Part shown: piece after piece, positions 46,940 to 56,283 of the stretch
Numbering within the stretch: the stretch's first letter is position 1
Layout: each line of letters begins with the position of its first letter
Assembly: GCA_963797765.1 (NCBI GenBank)
Contig: CAWCQU010000003.1
Coordinates: 248,001 to 312,000 of the forward strand
DNA length: 64,000 nt
Direction of reading: 5' to 3'
Source: JBGPTK01 sp963797765
GTDB lineage: Bacteria > Acidobacteriota > Terriglobia > Acidiferrales > UBA7541
The notes under the pieces: generated by a model
The model's database searches: none
What the model was told of the DNA's origin: nothing
What the model saw: the letters and a program-made list of their open reading frames with translations, nothing else
Position numbers and translations under genes: made by a program

Positions 46940-47917
46940 GTGAGTAAGCCAAAGGTCCTTTCGACGCGCCCGCTGTTCGAAGCGGCGCGAAAAATTCTCA
47001 ACGAGCATTTCGAAACGGAATATTGGACGGATCCGGATCGCATTTCGCGCCACGAACTGCTCCGGCGCGTAGCTGACAAAGACGCTCTGGTTTGCCTGCT
47101 CACTGAAAAAGTAAACGAAGAGTTGCTGGAAGCTGCCCCTAAACTGCGCATCGCCTCCACCGTTTCCGTTGGATACGACAATATAGATCTCGCGGCCTGC
47201 ACCAGGCACAAAGTGGTTGCCACAAACACTCCTGGCGTGCTTGACGACACAACCGCGGACTTTGCCTGGACTCTAATCATGGCGGTGGCGCGCAGGCTGA
47301 TCGAAGCGGATGCCTGGATGCGCTCTGGAACCTGGCCGGGCTGGGATCTGGACCAACTTTGCGGTGGCGATGTTTGGGGGAAAACTCTTGGCATCATTGG
47401 ATTCGGCAGGATTGGGCGAGGACTCGCTCGGCGGTCGCATGGCTTCAACATGCGCGTTATTTACCACGACGCCCAGCGCGTCTCTCCCGAAGTCGAAAAA
47501 GAACTCCACGCGGAGTTCGTCAGCCTGGATCGTCTCTTCGCCGAATCGGATTTCATTTCCGTGCATGTTCCTTTGCTTCCTTCCACCCGGCACTTGATCA
47601 ACGCTCAGAATCTAGCCAAGATGAAACCGACTGCGTACCTGATCAATACCTCGCGCGGGCCCGTGGTGGACGAAGGCGCATTGGCCGCGGCGCTGGAGGC
47701 CAAAAAGTTAGCGGGCGCTGGTCTCGACGTTTACGAGAATGAACCGAAAGCACATCCGGCGCTCATCGAGCGCAAAGACGTGATCCTGGCCCCGCATATT
47801 GCCAGCGCATCGGTGGAAACGCGCACAAAAATGGCTGTGATGGCGGCGGAAAATGTCGTGGCTCTCTTTCAAGGCAAACGTCCGCCCAATGTGTTGAATC
47901 CCGAAGTGCTCGGCTAG
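46940..47917 (+). CDS. Glyoxylate/hydroxypyruvate reductase (D-2-hydroxyacid dehydrogenase)
   Basis: NAD(P)-dependent D-2-hydroxyacid dehydrogenase of 325 residues, reducing glyoxylate or hydroxypyruvate. The Rossmann motif is GIIGFGRIGRGLARR near residue 150. Active-site residues are Arg in NTSRGPVVDE, Glu in DVYENEP and His in LAPHIASAS. The family split between glyoxylate and glycerate reductases cannot be told from motifs alone, but glcDEF and a glycerate kinase nearby fit this pathway. GTG start with GAGGTGATGC upstream. Confidence 0.9.
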   Translation: MSKPKVLSTRPLFEAARKILNEHFETEYWTDPDRISRHELLRRVADKDALVCLLTEKVNEELLEAAPKLRIASTVSVGYDNIDLAACTRHKVVATNTPGVLDDTTADFAWTLIMAVARRLIEADAWMRSGTWPGWDLDQLCGGDVWGKTLGIIGFGRIGRGLARRSHGFNMRVIYHDAQRVSPEVEKELHAEFVSLDRLFAESDFISVHVPLLPSTRHLINAQNLAKMKPTAYLINTSRGPVVDEGALAAALEAKKLAGAGLDVYENEPKAHPALIERKDVILAPHIASASVETRTKMAVMAAENVVALFQGKRPPNVLNPEVLG

Positions 47918-47953
47918 CAACGCTCAATCCTTTTCAAGATCCTGGAGAATTTC

Positions 47954-48388
47954 ATGACTTTAGTGACGCGAAATCATCCTAAATTAACTCTGGAAGGCGC
48001 CCGGGCGGTGCTCGAAGCTTCCGAGCAGCGCGCCCTGGAAATAAATTGCCCGATGAGTATTGCAGTGATGGATGAAGGCGGCCATTTGCTCTTGTTCTCT
48101 CGCATGGATGGAGCGAAACCATCCTCGATCGAGATCGCGATGGTGAAAGCCCGAGCGGCAGCTGTCCGCCGCTCTCCCACGGGACCCGCAAAAACAGGCG
48201 ACCAGCCAAATGTTGTGCTGGCGCTGGGGCTTGCCATGGCCAGCCCCAAATATCAAATTCCGATTCGCGGCGGAATTCCTCTCATCGTGGATGGCCAACC
48301 CGTCGGCTCTATTGGTGTGAGCGCTGGTTCGGAGGAACAGGACCTCGATGTGGCTCGCGCCGGAGCCGTCGTGTTAGAGAAAGCCTGA
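47954..48388 (+). CDS. glcG: GlcG/HbpS-like protein
   Basis: A 144-residue protein of the GlcG/HbpS (DUF336) family, often encoded with glycolate oxidase or involved in heme or propanediol metabolism. Visible family blocks include PMSIAVMDEGGHLLLFSRMDGA and IPIRGGIPLIVDGQPVGSIGVSAGS. It follows the reductase by 36 bases. The function in glycolate use is not established; its position supports membership of this pathway. Confidence 0.85.
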   Translation: MTLVTRNHPKLTLEGARAVLEASEQRALEINCPMSIAVMDEGGHLLLFSRMDGAKPSSIEIAMVKARAAAVRRSPTGPAKTGDQPNVVLALGLAMASPKYQIPIRGGIPLIVDGQPVGSIGVSAGSEEQDLDVARAGAVVLEKA

Positions 48389-48426
48389 GAATTCTTAGCT
48401 AGTGCAGATCGGCTGATCGGGGAGTC

Positions 48427-49743
48427 GTGCCATTGCAAGACTTGAAGAACGTCGCGCTGAAGATATTTCAAGAAACGTTGGCTGCAATCGATATTCGCTC
48501 CACGCTGGTCGACAAACTCGCTCGCAGTGGTACTTGCATTCAGGTTGCGGATCGCACAATCGATCTTACCGGGTATAAAGAAATCGTCGGAATCGCGATC
48601 GGCAAAGCTGCTTTCCCAATGGCCGAAGGTCTCGCGGACCTTCTGGCCCCGGATTTTGAAGTCAGCGGCATACTGGTTACATCCTCTGCACCGTCGAGAA
48701 CCCTGCCCGGTTGGGAAATGATTGTCGCCGGCCATCCCGTGCCGACGGCGGAAAGTTTTCGTGCAGGAAGTGCAATTTTGCACCGGCTCTCCGCGTGTGA
48801 TGAACGCACGCTTATTTTCTTTTTGCTATCCGGCGGAGGGTCGGCGCTTGTCGAGCAGCCGCTGGATCGCAATATTTCGCTCGAAGATTTTCAGCATCTT
48901 CATCGTGCGCTCGTCACCTGTGGCGCTCCAATCGAACAGATCAACGCAGTGCGCAAACATCTTTCCGCCACCAAGGGCGGCCGCCTGGCCGCGGCAGCGC
49001 CGCGGGCGACGAAAATTACCTTAGGCGTTTCCGATGTTCCACAAGGCCACGAGTCGGCTCTGGCCTCTGGGCCAACATTGCCGGATCCCACTACTGTGCA
49101 AGATGCCCAGCGCGTTGTGCGAGAATTTTCCCTGCTGCCTAAATTGCCGCCGGCAATTCAAGAAAGTTTTGTCGCACAAACACTTCGCGAAACTCCCAAA
49201 GAAGATGATCCGGTATTCGAGCGTGCCTATTTCTCGCTGCTCCTTGGCATGCATGATTTGTTTCATCACGGACATCAGGCTGCCGGAGCACACGGTTTTT
49301 TGGCCATCTGCGATGATTCCACCGACGGTTGGCCGCTCGAGAAGGCCGCCGACTATTTGATTGCGCAGCTTGCCGAACTTCAATTGGCCCAACCCGGGAT
49401 ACCAGTAGCAGTGATTTCCGATGGGGAAGTGAGCAGCCCAGTGACAGGCAACGGCCTGGGTGGACGAAATTCCGCTTTCGTTCTCGCCTGCGTCGAAAAA
49501 ATTGCAGGCCGCCGCATTTCCGTTCTCAGCGCCGGCACCGACGGAATCGATGGCAATAGCATGGCCGCCGGCGCCGTGGCCGATGGCGATACTTTCGATC
49601 GCGCCAGGAAAGCGAAGCTTGATCCCGCTGAATTTTTGCGTCGCAGCGATTCGTATTCTTTTTTTGAGCGGCTAAGCGATGCGATTATCACCGGATCCAC
49701 TGGAAATAACCTGCGAGATTTTCGCATTCTGCTTACTCACTAA
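48427..49743 (+). CDS. Glycerate 2-kinase (GckA/MOFRL family)
   Basis: Class II glycerate kinase of 438 residues, phosphorylating D-glycerate to 2-phosphoglycerate. The N-terminal DUF4147 domain includes IGKAAFPMAEGLAD and GGGSALVEQP; the MOFRL C-terminal domain includes NGLGGRNSAFVLACVE and LSAGTDGIDGNSMAAGAV. The GTG start has GGGGAG upstream. With the reductase upstream it completes conversion of glyoxylate-derived glycerate to the lower glycolysis. Confidence 0.9.
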   Translation: MPLQDLKNVALKIFQETLAAIDIRSTLVDKLARSGTCIQVADRTIDLTGYKEIVGIAIGKAAFPMAEGLADLLAPDFEVSGILVTSSAPSRTLPGWEMIVAGHPVPTAESFRAGSAILHRLSACDERTLIFFLLSGGGSALVEQPLDRNISLEDFQHLHRALVTCGAPIEQINAVRKHLSATKGGRLAAAAPRATKITLGVSDVPQGHESALASGPTLPDPTTVQDAQRVVREFSLLPKLPPAIQESFVAQTLRETPKEDDPVFERAYFSLLLGMHDLFHHGHQAAGAHGFLAICDDSTDGWPLEKAADYLIAQLAELQLAQPGIPVAVISDGEVSSPVTGNGLGGRNSAFVLACVEKIAGRRISVLSAGTDGIDGNSMAAGAVADGDTFDRARKAKLDPAEFLRRSDSYSFFERLSDAIITGSTGNNLRDFRILLTH

Positions 49744-50132
49744 CTCTCTCTCCACAATCTGTCGTGATCTTAATCTTCTCGCGCCGATCGAATCCGTTCG
49801 CGACTTGTTCATTACTTAAAATCCATCTGTTTGCCTTTCTGTTCTTGCGCTGTCTCGCGCTGCCGGGGCATGGCAGGTACAGGTAGGGTGCCTGTCCGAT
49901 CGGACAGTTTGTGTCTGTCCTTTGGTACAGGGTGCGAGGGAAATGATTTTCTCTTCTTTGGAAGGGATTTCGGCAAATGGCCTCTTGTGTTCTTTTCTGC
50001 TGGTAGCTAACACCTTTATTTAGTTGGAGATGGTATGGGCTTTGGATTGCACTTAGTGGCTGCGTGCCTAAGCTTCGAGTGTCTCTAACGGCTGGCAATT
50101 TTGCGGAACGATCATCCCACCGGAGGTGGTTT
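49744..50132. other. Intergenic region with a perfect 16-base palindrome
   Basis: 389 bases without a gene. A 16-base palindrome, CTGTCCGATCGGACAG, lies at 49892-49907, with CTGTCC recurring 7 bases downstream. It could be an operator or an mRNA hairpin upstream of the large secreted protein. No known riboswitch recognised. Confidence 0.4.
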
Positions 50133-52955
50133 GTGAACGAGCAAGTGACCTGTCAACAGAATGGTACAGGCCCCGCAAGCAGCCCGTCTCGCCGGCATTC
50201 TCAGCAATTCGGGAATGCACGAGCAGAGCTCCTGGCTCGTCTGCGCCCCGGGAAAGTGCTCGTCCTCCTGATGATCCTGGTTGGATTTTCGATTGTGGCG
50301 CCGGGAACGGTGCAGGCAGCCTCGCCGGTGGTCACCCTGGCTCCTTCGAGCTTTACCTTTGCCGCGCAAACGGTGGGCACGCAGAGCGCGGCGCAAACCT
50401 TGACGGTGACGAATACCGGCACCTTAGCCTTGCAGTTGGTCAGCGGCACATTCACGGGAACAAACACCAGCGATTTCTCCTTCACGACCAACTGTCCGTT
50501 CTCGTTGGCCGTGGGCGCGTCTTGCACCGCCAATATCACTTTTAAGCCTAGCGCGGCAGGCACGCGCACGGCAACTTTCCTGGCCACGGACAACGCAGCG
50601 GACAGCCCTCAATCCATCAGCCTTTCTGGCACGGGAACCGTTGCAACAGCGCCGGCCGTTACGTTGTCGGCGGCTAGCTTGACGTTTGCGAATCAGGCAG
50701 TGAATACGACGAGCGCGGCGCAAGGCGTCACGCTCACCAATACAGGCACTGCTGCTCTTACCATCTCGAGCATCGCCGCCAGCGCGCCATTCTCACAGAC
50801 GAACACCTGCCCGACGAGCCCGTCCACGCTCGCCGCCAACGGCAACTGCACCATCAGCGTGAAATTTTCGCCGACGGTCGCGGGAAATCAGTCCGGCTCG
50901 GTCACGATTTCAGACAACGCAGCAGGCAGCCCGCACCAGATCGGTCTCACGGGCACGACGCCAGCCTCCGACACCACTCCTCCCACAGTCTCGATGACGG
51001 CTCCCACCGCGGGATCCACTTTGACCGGCACGGTTACGGTGTCTGCCAACGCGTCCGATAACGTTGCGGTGGCCAGCGTGCAGTTCAAGCTCGACGGCGC
51101 CAACATTGGCGCGGCGGTGACCACGTCGCCCTACTCGATCTCCTGGAATTCCACCGCGGCTTCGAACGCCGCGCACACCTTGACGGCCTTGGCCACCGAT
51201 ACTTCGGGGAACACGACTACTTCTGCCGGCGTCGGGGTCACCGTTTCCAATACGGTTCCGGTGATTTCATCGTTCATCGCCACGCCTGCATCGATCTCGA
51301 ATGGCAACTCGTCCACGTTATCGTGGACGGTATCGGGCACCCCGGCACCGACGCTCTCAATCAGCGGCGGAGTCGGGACGGTAACCGGCACCACGTCGAA
51401 AGTTGTGTCACCGACGACGACCACCACGTACACGCTGACGGCGACGAACAGCAATGGCACGGTGACTTCGCAGACGACCGTCACCGTCACGGCGGAAACG
51501 GTTCCGCCCACGGTTTCGATCACCTCGCCGACGGCGGGATCGACGGTGAGCGGAACAGTGACGCTGATGGCGAACGCCTCGGACAACGTGGCCGTGGCCC
51601 AGGTGCAGTTCAAGCTCGATGGCGCGAATCTCGGCGCGGCAGTGACTGCGGCGCCCTACACGATGTCGTGGGATACCACACCCTCGACGAACGCCAATCA
51701 CACCTTGACTGCCGTGGCGACCGACACATCGAACAACTCGACCACTTCTTCGTCCGTTTCGGTGAGGGTATCGAATCCCAAGCCGACGATCAGCTCGTTC
51801 ACGGCGAATCCCACAGCCATTAATTCCGGATCAAGCTCCACTCTTTCATGGACCGTCACCGGCGCGCTGACGCTTTCGATCAACGGCGGAGTGGGCAGCG
51901 TGACAGGAACTTCCTCGATCTCGGTTTCGCCGACGGCGACCACGACCTATACGTTGACGGCGACGAACAACGGCGGCACTTCCACCGCGCAGACAACCAT
52001 CAACGTGACCCCGCCGCTCACAGCCGGCGCGGTGAACGTGATTTTGGATGACGACCTGGCGGATGACACCGACGACGTGGGCGACATGGCGCTTCTGTGG
52101 CAGCTCACGAAACGGAAAGAATCGAACGTGCTGGCGATCATCATCTCGTCCACCAATCCGTACAGCGCACCGGCAGCGGCTGCGATTGCGAAATATTACA
52201 ATCACGCCACCATGCCGATCGGCGCTTATCAAGGCAACACGCCGAACAGTTACAGCAGCACGTTCAGCTACTACACGCAGCAAGTGGCCGCGCAATTCGG
52301 CAACCCGAGCCAGACGCGCACCAACTTCCCGGATTCGACGACGGTCTACCGGCAAGCGCTGGCGGCGGCGCCGAATGGCAGCGTCTACATCGTAGCTGGC
52401 GGATTCTACGAACCGCTGATGGCCCTGTTGAAGAGCCCGGCGGATTCGATCAGTTCGAAGACCGGCTCGCAACTGGTGGCCCAGAAAGTGGCGGCGCTGA
52501 TTCCGGCGGCGGGCTGGTTCCCAAGCTCGGGAAATCCCGGCACGTCCAACTTCGCATTCGATTCGGCGGCAGCCAGCTATGTATTCGCCAACTGGCCGAC
52601 GGCCATCGTTTCGGTGGGCAACGAAGTGGGCGGCTCGACGATCACCGGCCCGGCGTCGAATGCCAGCACCAGCACGAACCCGATCAAGCTGGCTTACAAC
52701 TTGTTCTGCAGCAACGGCCAGTATTGCCCGAACATGGTGGGAGCGTGGACGCAAGCCGCGATCCTGTACGCGGTGCGCGGCCTGAACTCCACCTTCGTCT
52801 TCGGCGGATCGAACGGCAACACCACAGTCGACGCCTCGACCGGAGCCAACACCTGGACGCAAAGCCCGGCCAACCAGCGTTTCTACATCGAGAAGACCAT
52901 CTCCGACGCCGCGCTGGCCAACATCATCAACCCGCTGATCCAGGCGGCCCCATAA
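50133..52955 (+). CDS. Secreted anchor-D/Ig protein with a nucleoside-hydrolase-like domain
   Basis: A 940-residue secreted protein. A signal peptide (residues about 30-62, ending TVQA) is followed by two choice-of-anchor-D (ASPM-like) repeats to about 290, then two Ig-like domains, each with a DNVAVAxVQFKLDG block and an SNGNSSTLSWTV-type block (about 290-650), and a C-terminal domain (about 650-940) resembling inosine-uridine nucleoside hydrolases, with DDDLADDTDDVGDMALL as the Asp-rich metal site. The GTG start at 50133 has GGAGG six bases upstream; the frame also reads from 50064. Role: likely cell-surface or extracellular nucleoside or glycoside hydrolysis, unproven. Confidence 0.8.
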   Translation: MNEQVTCQQNGTGPASSPSRRHSQQFGNARAELLARLRPGKVLVLLMILVGFSIVAPGTVQAASPVVTLAPSSFTFAAQTVGTQSAAQTLTVTNTGTLALQLVSGTFTGTNTSDFSFTTNCPFSLAVGASCTANITFKPSAAGTRTATFLATDNAADSPQSISLSGTGTVATAPAVTLSAASLTFANQAVNTTSAAQGVTLTNTGTAALTISSIAASAPFSQTNTCPTSPSTLAANGNCTISVKFSPTVAGNQSGSVTISDNAAGSPHQIGLTGTTPASDTTPPTVSMTAPTAGSTLTGTVTVSANASDNVAVASVQFKLDGANIGAAVTTSPYSISWNSTAASNAAHTLTALATDTSGNTTTSAGVGVTVSNTVPVISSFIATPASISNGNSSTLSWTVSGTPAPTLSISGGVGTVTGTTSKVVSPTTTTTYTLTATNSNGTVTSQTTVTVTAETVPPTVSITSPTAGSTVSGTVTLMANASDNVAVAQVQFKLDGANLGAAVTAAPYTMSWDTTPSTNANHTLTAVATDTSNNSTTSSSVSVRVSNPKPTISSFTANPTAINSGSSSTLSWTVTGALTLSINGGVGSVTGTSSISVSPTATTTYTLTATNNGGTSTAQTTINVTPPLTAGAVNVILDDDLADDTDDVGDMALLWQLTKRKESNVLAIIISSTNPYSAPAAAAIAKYYNHATMPIGAYQGNTPNSYSSTFSYYTQQVAAQFGNPSQTRTNFPDSTTVYRQALAAAPNGSVYIVAGGFYEPLMALLKSPADSISSKTGSQLVAQKVAALIPAAGWFPSSGNPGTSNFAFDSAAASYVFANWPTAIVSVGNEVGGSTITGPASNASTSTNPIKLAYNLFCSNGQYCPNMVGAWTQAAILYAVRGLNSTFVFGGSNGNTTVDASTGANTWTQSPANQRFYIEKTISDAALANIINPLIQAAP

Positions 52956-52985
52956 CCGGGCAGCCCTAGCCTTAGCCCTCTCAGG

Positions 52986-53022
52986 CACCCGGCGCAGCCG
53001 CACCCCACGGCTGCGCCGGGTG
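52986..53022 (+). terminator. Rho-independent terminator-like hairpin
   Basis: CACCCGGCGCAGCCG (52986-53000) and CGGCTGCGCCGGGTG (53008-53022) form a perfect 15-base-pair hairpin with a 7-base loop, 31 bases after the stop of the secreted protein gene. Only a short T-rich tail follows (TGATTTAA). Confidence 0.7.
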
Positions 53023-53299
53023 TGATTTAAGAAATCATCCAGCCGGAACAGAATCCAGCCAAATTCATGCAGCGCGAACGCGCATTTTTCGCGGCGATTT
53101 CGGGCGTGCCAAACACATACGATATAGGAGCGATTAGAAAATTGTATTTCGTTGAATTGAAAGGGGTTAGAGAATTTCGACTGTGGTTCGCTCTGGCGAT
53201 TAGAACTCGGTGAAATTGAGCCGATTTTTTGCCAATTTTCAGTAAATTGTGGCGCCCCCCCCGTGTACTTAGCATCTACGTCCCCATACTAGTAATAGC

Positions 53300-53398
53300 A
53301 TGGATCCGCCAAAAAACAAGGGCCAGTACCGCGTAGACATGCCTGTTGATTTGATGGTGGTTAGCGGAGGGCGAAATTACGAACTGCGTTGCAGCTAG
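53300..53398 (+). pseudogene. Possible PilZ N-terminal remnant
   Basis: A 32-residue ORF MDPPKKNKGQYRVDMPVDL... ends at a stop (53396-53398) just where a PilZ domain would continue. The RVDMPVDLMVVSGGR segment resembles the start of PilZ domains of this genome type. Too short to be certain. The remaining gap 52956-53419 holds the terminator and no other gene. Confidence 0.3.
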
Positions 53399-53419
53399 AT
53401 CGATTGAGGCTATTTCTGG

Positions 53420-54211
53420 CTACAAGAGACTCTTCACCCAGCCGCCATCGACTGCTACCGTGGTGCCGGTGATGTAGCTGGCTCGTTCGGAAGCTAGAAA
53501 GGTGACCATGGCGGCAAATTCTTCCGGTTTGCCGATTCTGCCGAGGGGTACTTGCAGGGCCATTTGTTCAAAAACCTTTTCGCGGGAAAGGCCTGCGCCG
53601 GCCGCCTTCTTGTCGGCCAATTCATTTAGACGATCCGTGGCGGTGTAGCCGGGACAAACATTGTTTACGGTGATACCGTCGGCGCCGAATTCATTTGCCA
53701 AAGTGCGGGCGAGACCTGCAACGGCAGATCGAATGGAGTTCGACAGGATCAATCCTTCGACCGGTTGTTTCACGGACATGGAAGTGATGGTGATCAAGCG
53801 CCCCCAATGGTTTTTGCGCATGCGGGGAAGCACCTCGCGCGCGAAAAAGACCGCGCTCATCAAATTCATATCCACTGCTCTGCGCCATTCTTCATTGGAA
53901 GTTTCGAGGAACTTTTTCGAGGGAGGTCCGCCCGCGTTGGTGACGCAAATATCGACGCGGCCAAATTTGTTTTCCACCGCCTCGACAAACTTGTGGACGG
54001 CCGAATCATCGGTAACGTCGCAGACCTGGCGAAGGGCATCGCGGCCGCCCGCCTTTTTTATTTCGGACGCGGCTTTTTCCAATTCTTCGGCCCGGCGCGC
54101 GCAGATGGCAACTTCCGCGCCTTCTCGAGCGAATTCAATGGCGACGGCTCGCCCGAGGCCGGTGCTGGCTGCGGCGACAACTGCAACGCGTCCTTTCAGT
54201 CCCAAGTCCAT
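53420..54211 (-). CDS. SDR-family oxidoreductase with altered catalytic site
   Basis: A 263-residue SDR protein with the NAD(P) motif AASTGLGRAVAIEF. The NNAG-like block reads CVTNAGGP. The catalytic Ser lies in TITSMSVKQP, but the position of the usual Tyr-xxx-Lys reads SNSIR (segment LILSNSIRSAVAGLART), so Tyr and Lys appear replaced by Ser and Arg. This fits a divergent SDR branch sometimes annotated as oxoacyl-ACP reductase. AAGGAG precedes the ATG. Activity may differ from standard SDRs. Confidence 0.85.
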   Translation of the reverse strand: MDLGLKGRVAVVAAASTGLGRAVAIEFAREGAEVAICARRAEELEKAASEIKKAGGRDALRQVCDVTDDSAVHKFVEAVENKFGRVDICVTNAGGPPSKKFLETSNEEWRRAVDMNLMSAVFFAREVLPRMRKNHWGRLITITSMSVKQPVEGLILSNSIRSAVAGLARTLANEFGADGITVNNVCPGYTATDRLNELADKKAAGAGLSREKVFEQMALQVPLGRIGKPEEFAAMVTFLASERASYITGTTVAVDGGWVKSLL

Positions 54212-54229
54212 GGTTCAGCTCCTTATTGG

Positions 54230-54589
54230 CTACTTACCGCGCAGGTAGGAATCGGTTTTATTGATCCAGTCTTCGCGGCGAGGCGCAAAAATATCGAGGT
54301 CCAGGGTATCTTCCAGGGCCACAGCGGAGTGAGGCACATTCGAGGGAATGAAGAGCACTTCGCCGCCGTGAACCACCACGGATTCCTGATCATCGAAAGT
54401 AAATTGCAGCGCGCCAGAAAGAATATAGGTGAATTGTTCGTTGACGTGCGAATGGCGGGGAACTACGGCATCGCGAGCGAGCAAAACCTGCGCGATGGTA
54501 AAGTTGTTTCCGCTGACCATTTTTCTTGCGATTTTCGAGCTCAGTTGTTCCGTTTCCATTTTTTCCCAGGATTGTACTTCGAGCATCAT
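54230..54589 (-). CDS. Cupin domain protein
   Basis: Single-domain cupin of 119 residues. The first metal motif is VPRHSHVNEQFTYILSGALQ (about residues 39-58) and the second contains VPHSAVA (about 85). Such small cupins bind a metal and act as dioxygenases, isomerases or sugar-binding proteins. It is followed by the SDR gene, 18 bases apart, which suggests a joint role in a small-molecule pathway. Confidence 0.85.
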   Translation of the reverse strand: MMLEVQSWEKMETEQLSSKIARKMVSGNNFTIAQVLLARDAVVPRHSHVNEQFTYILSGALQFTFDDQESVVVHGGEVLFIPSNVPHSAVALEDTLDLDIFAPRREDWINKTDSYLRGK

Positions 54590-55020
54590 TGGCCCCCAGT
54601 GGACATTTGTAGCGGGGAATTATGTCACTGACCAATTCGGACTTGCAATGTGCGATGTTAGGCGGATGTTTTTGCGGCGGGACGCGGCAATGGCACGAAT
54701 AACGATGCGTCAGCCAGTACGTTCCCGGGAACGACAATCTTTCGATTGGCGCTTGGTCAAACGCCATGCAGGAGAATGGCGTTCCCGGGTCAACCCGGTG
54801 GCACGTTGCTTTGCTGGGCGGTGCGATACGGTCTGGGGGAATTCGTTGAAAGTAAAAACGCGATGCGAAACGAAATGCGAAGAACCCCACCGTTCCCGAT
54901 GAAGCCGGGAAGGAAGGGGCACCGGCGAACGTGCTGCTTGTGCATTTCGCCGCGAGGCTAACTCTGTTATTCTCTGCGCAGATTTGACCACTACAACTGC
55001 GAGCGGTCAGGAGGTGCCTG
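54590..55020. other. Intergenic region without recognised gene
   Basis: 431 bases between the cupin and the TPR gene. I see no family motif in the short ORFs and no RNA gene. It probably holds the two divergent promoters. Confidence 0.4.
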
Positions 55021-56157
55021 ATGCGGCGTTTAGGGATGATCGTTGCGGTTTTGCTTTCCCTTTCGGTCGTGGCGAAGGCGCAGATCGGAAAGAACATTGG
55101 CGTGGCTGTGGGCACGCCCGAGGATAAGGCAATTGCCGAGATTTATGCGGCGACGGATTCGGCTCAAAAAATATCGCTGCTTCAGAAATTCCTGACGGAT
55201 TACGGCAGCAATCCCGATTTAGCGCTTCTTGCCAACCAACTTTTACTGAACGTCTATCAAACCGACAAGAACTATGAGAAGACAATGGAGTACGGCGAGA
55301 AAGTGCTGGCGATCGATCCGGAGAATTTTACCGCTGCCGTAACACTGGCGCGCGCTGCGCAAGAAAAAGGAGATACCGAAAAGTTGTTTGCAAATGGGCA
55401 ACGCGCCGTGGCGATTGTTCAGCGCTACAAAGCTCAACCGCCGCCGGCAGAAATGGCGGCTTCGGATTGGAAACTCAAACAAGAAGAAACGCTGAAGACG
55501 ACTGCGGCCGATCTGGGCTACATCGAATACTCGATGTACTCCGCGGCTTACCAGGCGCAGGATCCCAAACAGAAAATTCTGCTGCTCGAGAAATTCACTT
55601 CGGTGTTCCCGGATTCTTCGTACACCGAAAGCGCTGCATCCACGGAGGTATTTGCATACCAGCAGATGCAGGATACTCCCAAAATGCTGGAGGCGGCGGA
55701 CAAGGTGCTGGCAAAAAATCCGAATAATGCCAGCATGCTGGTTCTGCTTGCGGATTATTGGAGCACCAGCGGGAAGGAGCTTGACAAGGCAGAGGCAGAC
55801 GCGAAGAAGGCGATTGAGGCACTGGGCCTGGCGAAGAAACCGGAAGGCGTGACGGATGAGCAGTGGGCGCAGCAGAACGATCTGCAGAAGGGAATGGCGC
55901 TTTCCGCCCTGGGGCAAGTGTATGTAATCCGCTTGAAGAACCCGCAGGCCGTGGAAGTTTTCAAGCAGGCCAATCCTTTGCTGAAGCAGAACGATTATAT
56001 GTATGGGCGGAACCTTTACCGCCTGGGATTTACCCTGGCGAAGATGAAGAAGACGGCGGAGGCTCGGAGTGTTCTGGCGCAAGCGATACAGGTGAACAGT
56101 CCGTTTCGGCCGCTTGCGCAGCAGACGCTGGATAAGATTGGGGGAGGGAGCCAGTAG
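55021..56157 (+). CDS. Secreted tetratricopeptide repeat protein
   Basis: A 378-residue protein with a signal peptide (residues 1-20, ending VAKAQ) and several TPR-like helical repeats. Visible repeat signatures include LLNVYQTDKNYEKTMEYGEKVLAIDPENFTA (split between two repeats) and MLEAADKVLAKNPNNASMLVLLADYW near 225. A late helix pair ends NLYRLGFTLAKMKKTAEARSV. GGAGGTG precedes the ATG. It would serve as a periplasmic or surface protein-interaction scaffold; partner unknown. Confidence 0.82.
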   Translation: MRRLGMIVAVLLSLSVVAKAQIGKNIGVAVGTPEDKAIAEIYAATDSAQKISLLQKFLTDYGSNPDLALLANQLLLNVYQTDKNYEKTMEYGEKVLAIDPENFTAAVTLARAAQEKGDTEKLFANGQRAVAIVQRYKAQPPPAEMAASDWKLKQEETLKTTAADLGYIEYSMYSAAYQAQDPKQKILLLEKFTSVFPDSSYTESAASTEVFAYQQMQDTPKMLEAADKVLAKNPNNASMLVLLADYWSTSGKELDKAEADAKKAIEALGLAKKPEGVTDEQWAQQNDLQKGMALSALGQVYVIRLKNPQAVEVFKQANPLLKQNDYMYGRNLYRLGFTLAKMKKTAEARSVLAQAIQVNSPFRPLAQQTLDKIGGGSQ

Positions 56158-56283
56158 TGAGGTTTGATTTCAGTCGATTCGAAATCAAAGGCGAGGGCGC
56201 GGCTTCACAGTTTGCGGAAAAAGACAGGAATTGCTCCGGACTGGAATGGCATTCCAGAAAAGCCAGGGAGAAAACCCCCACTT

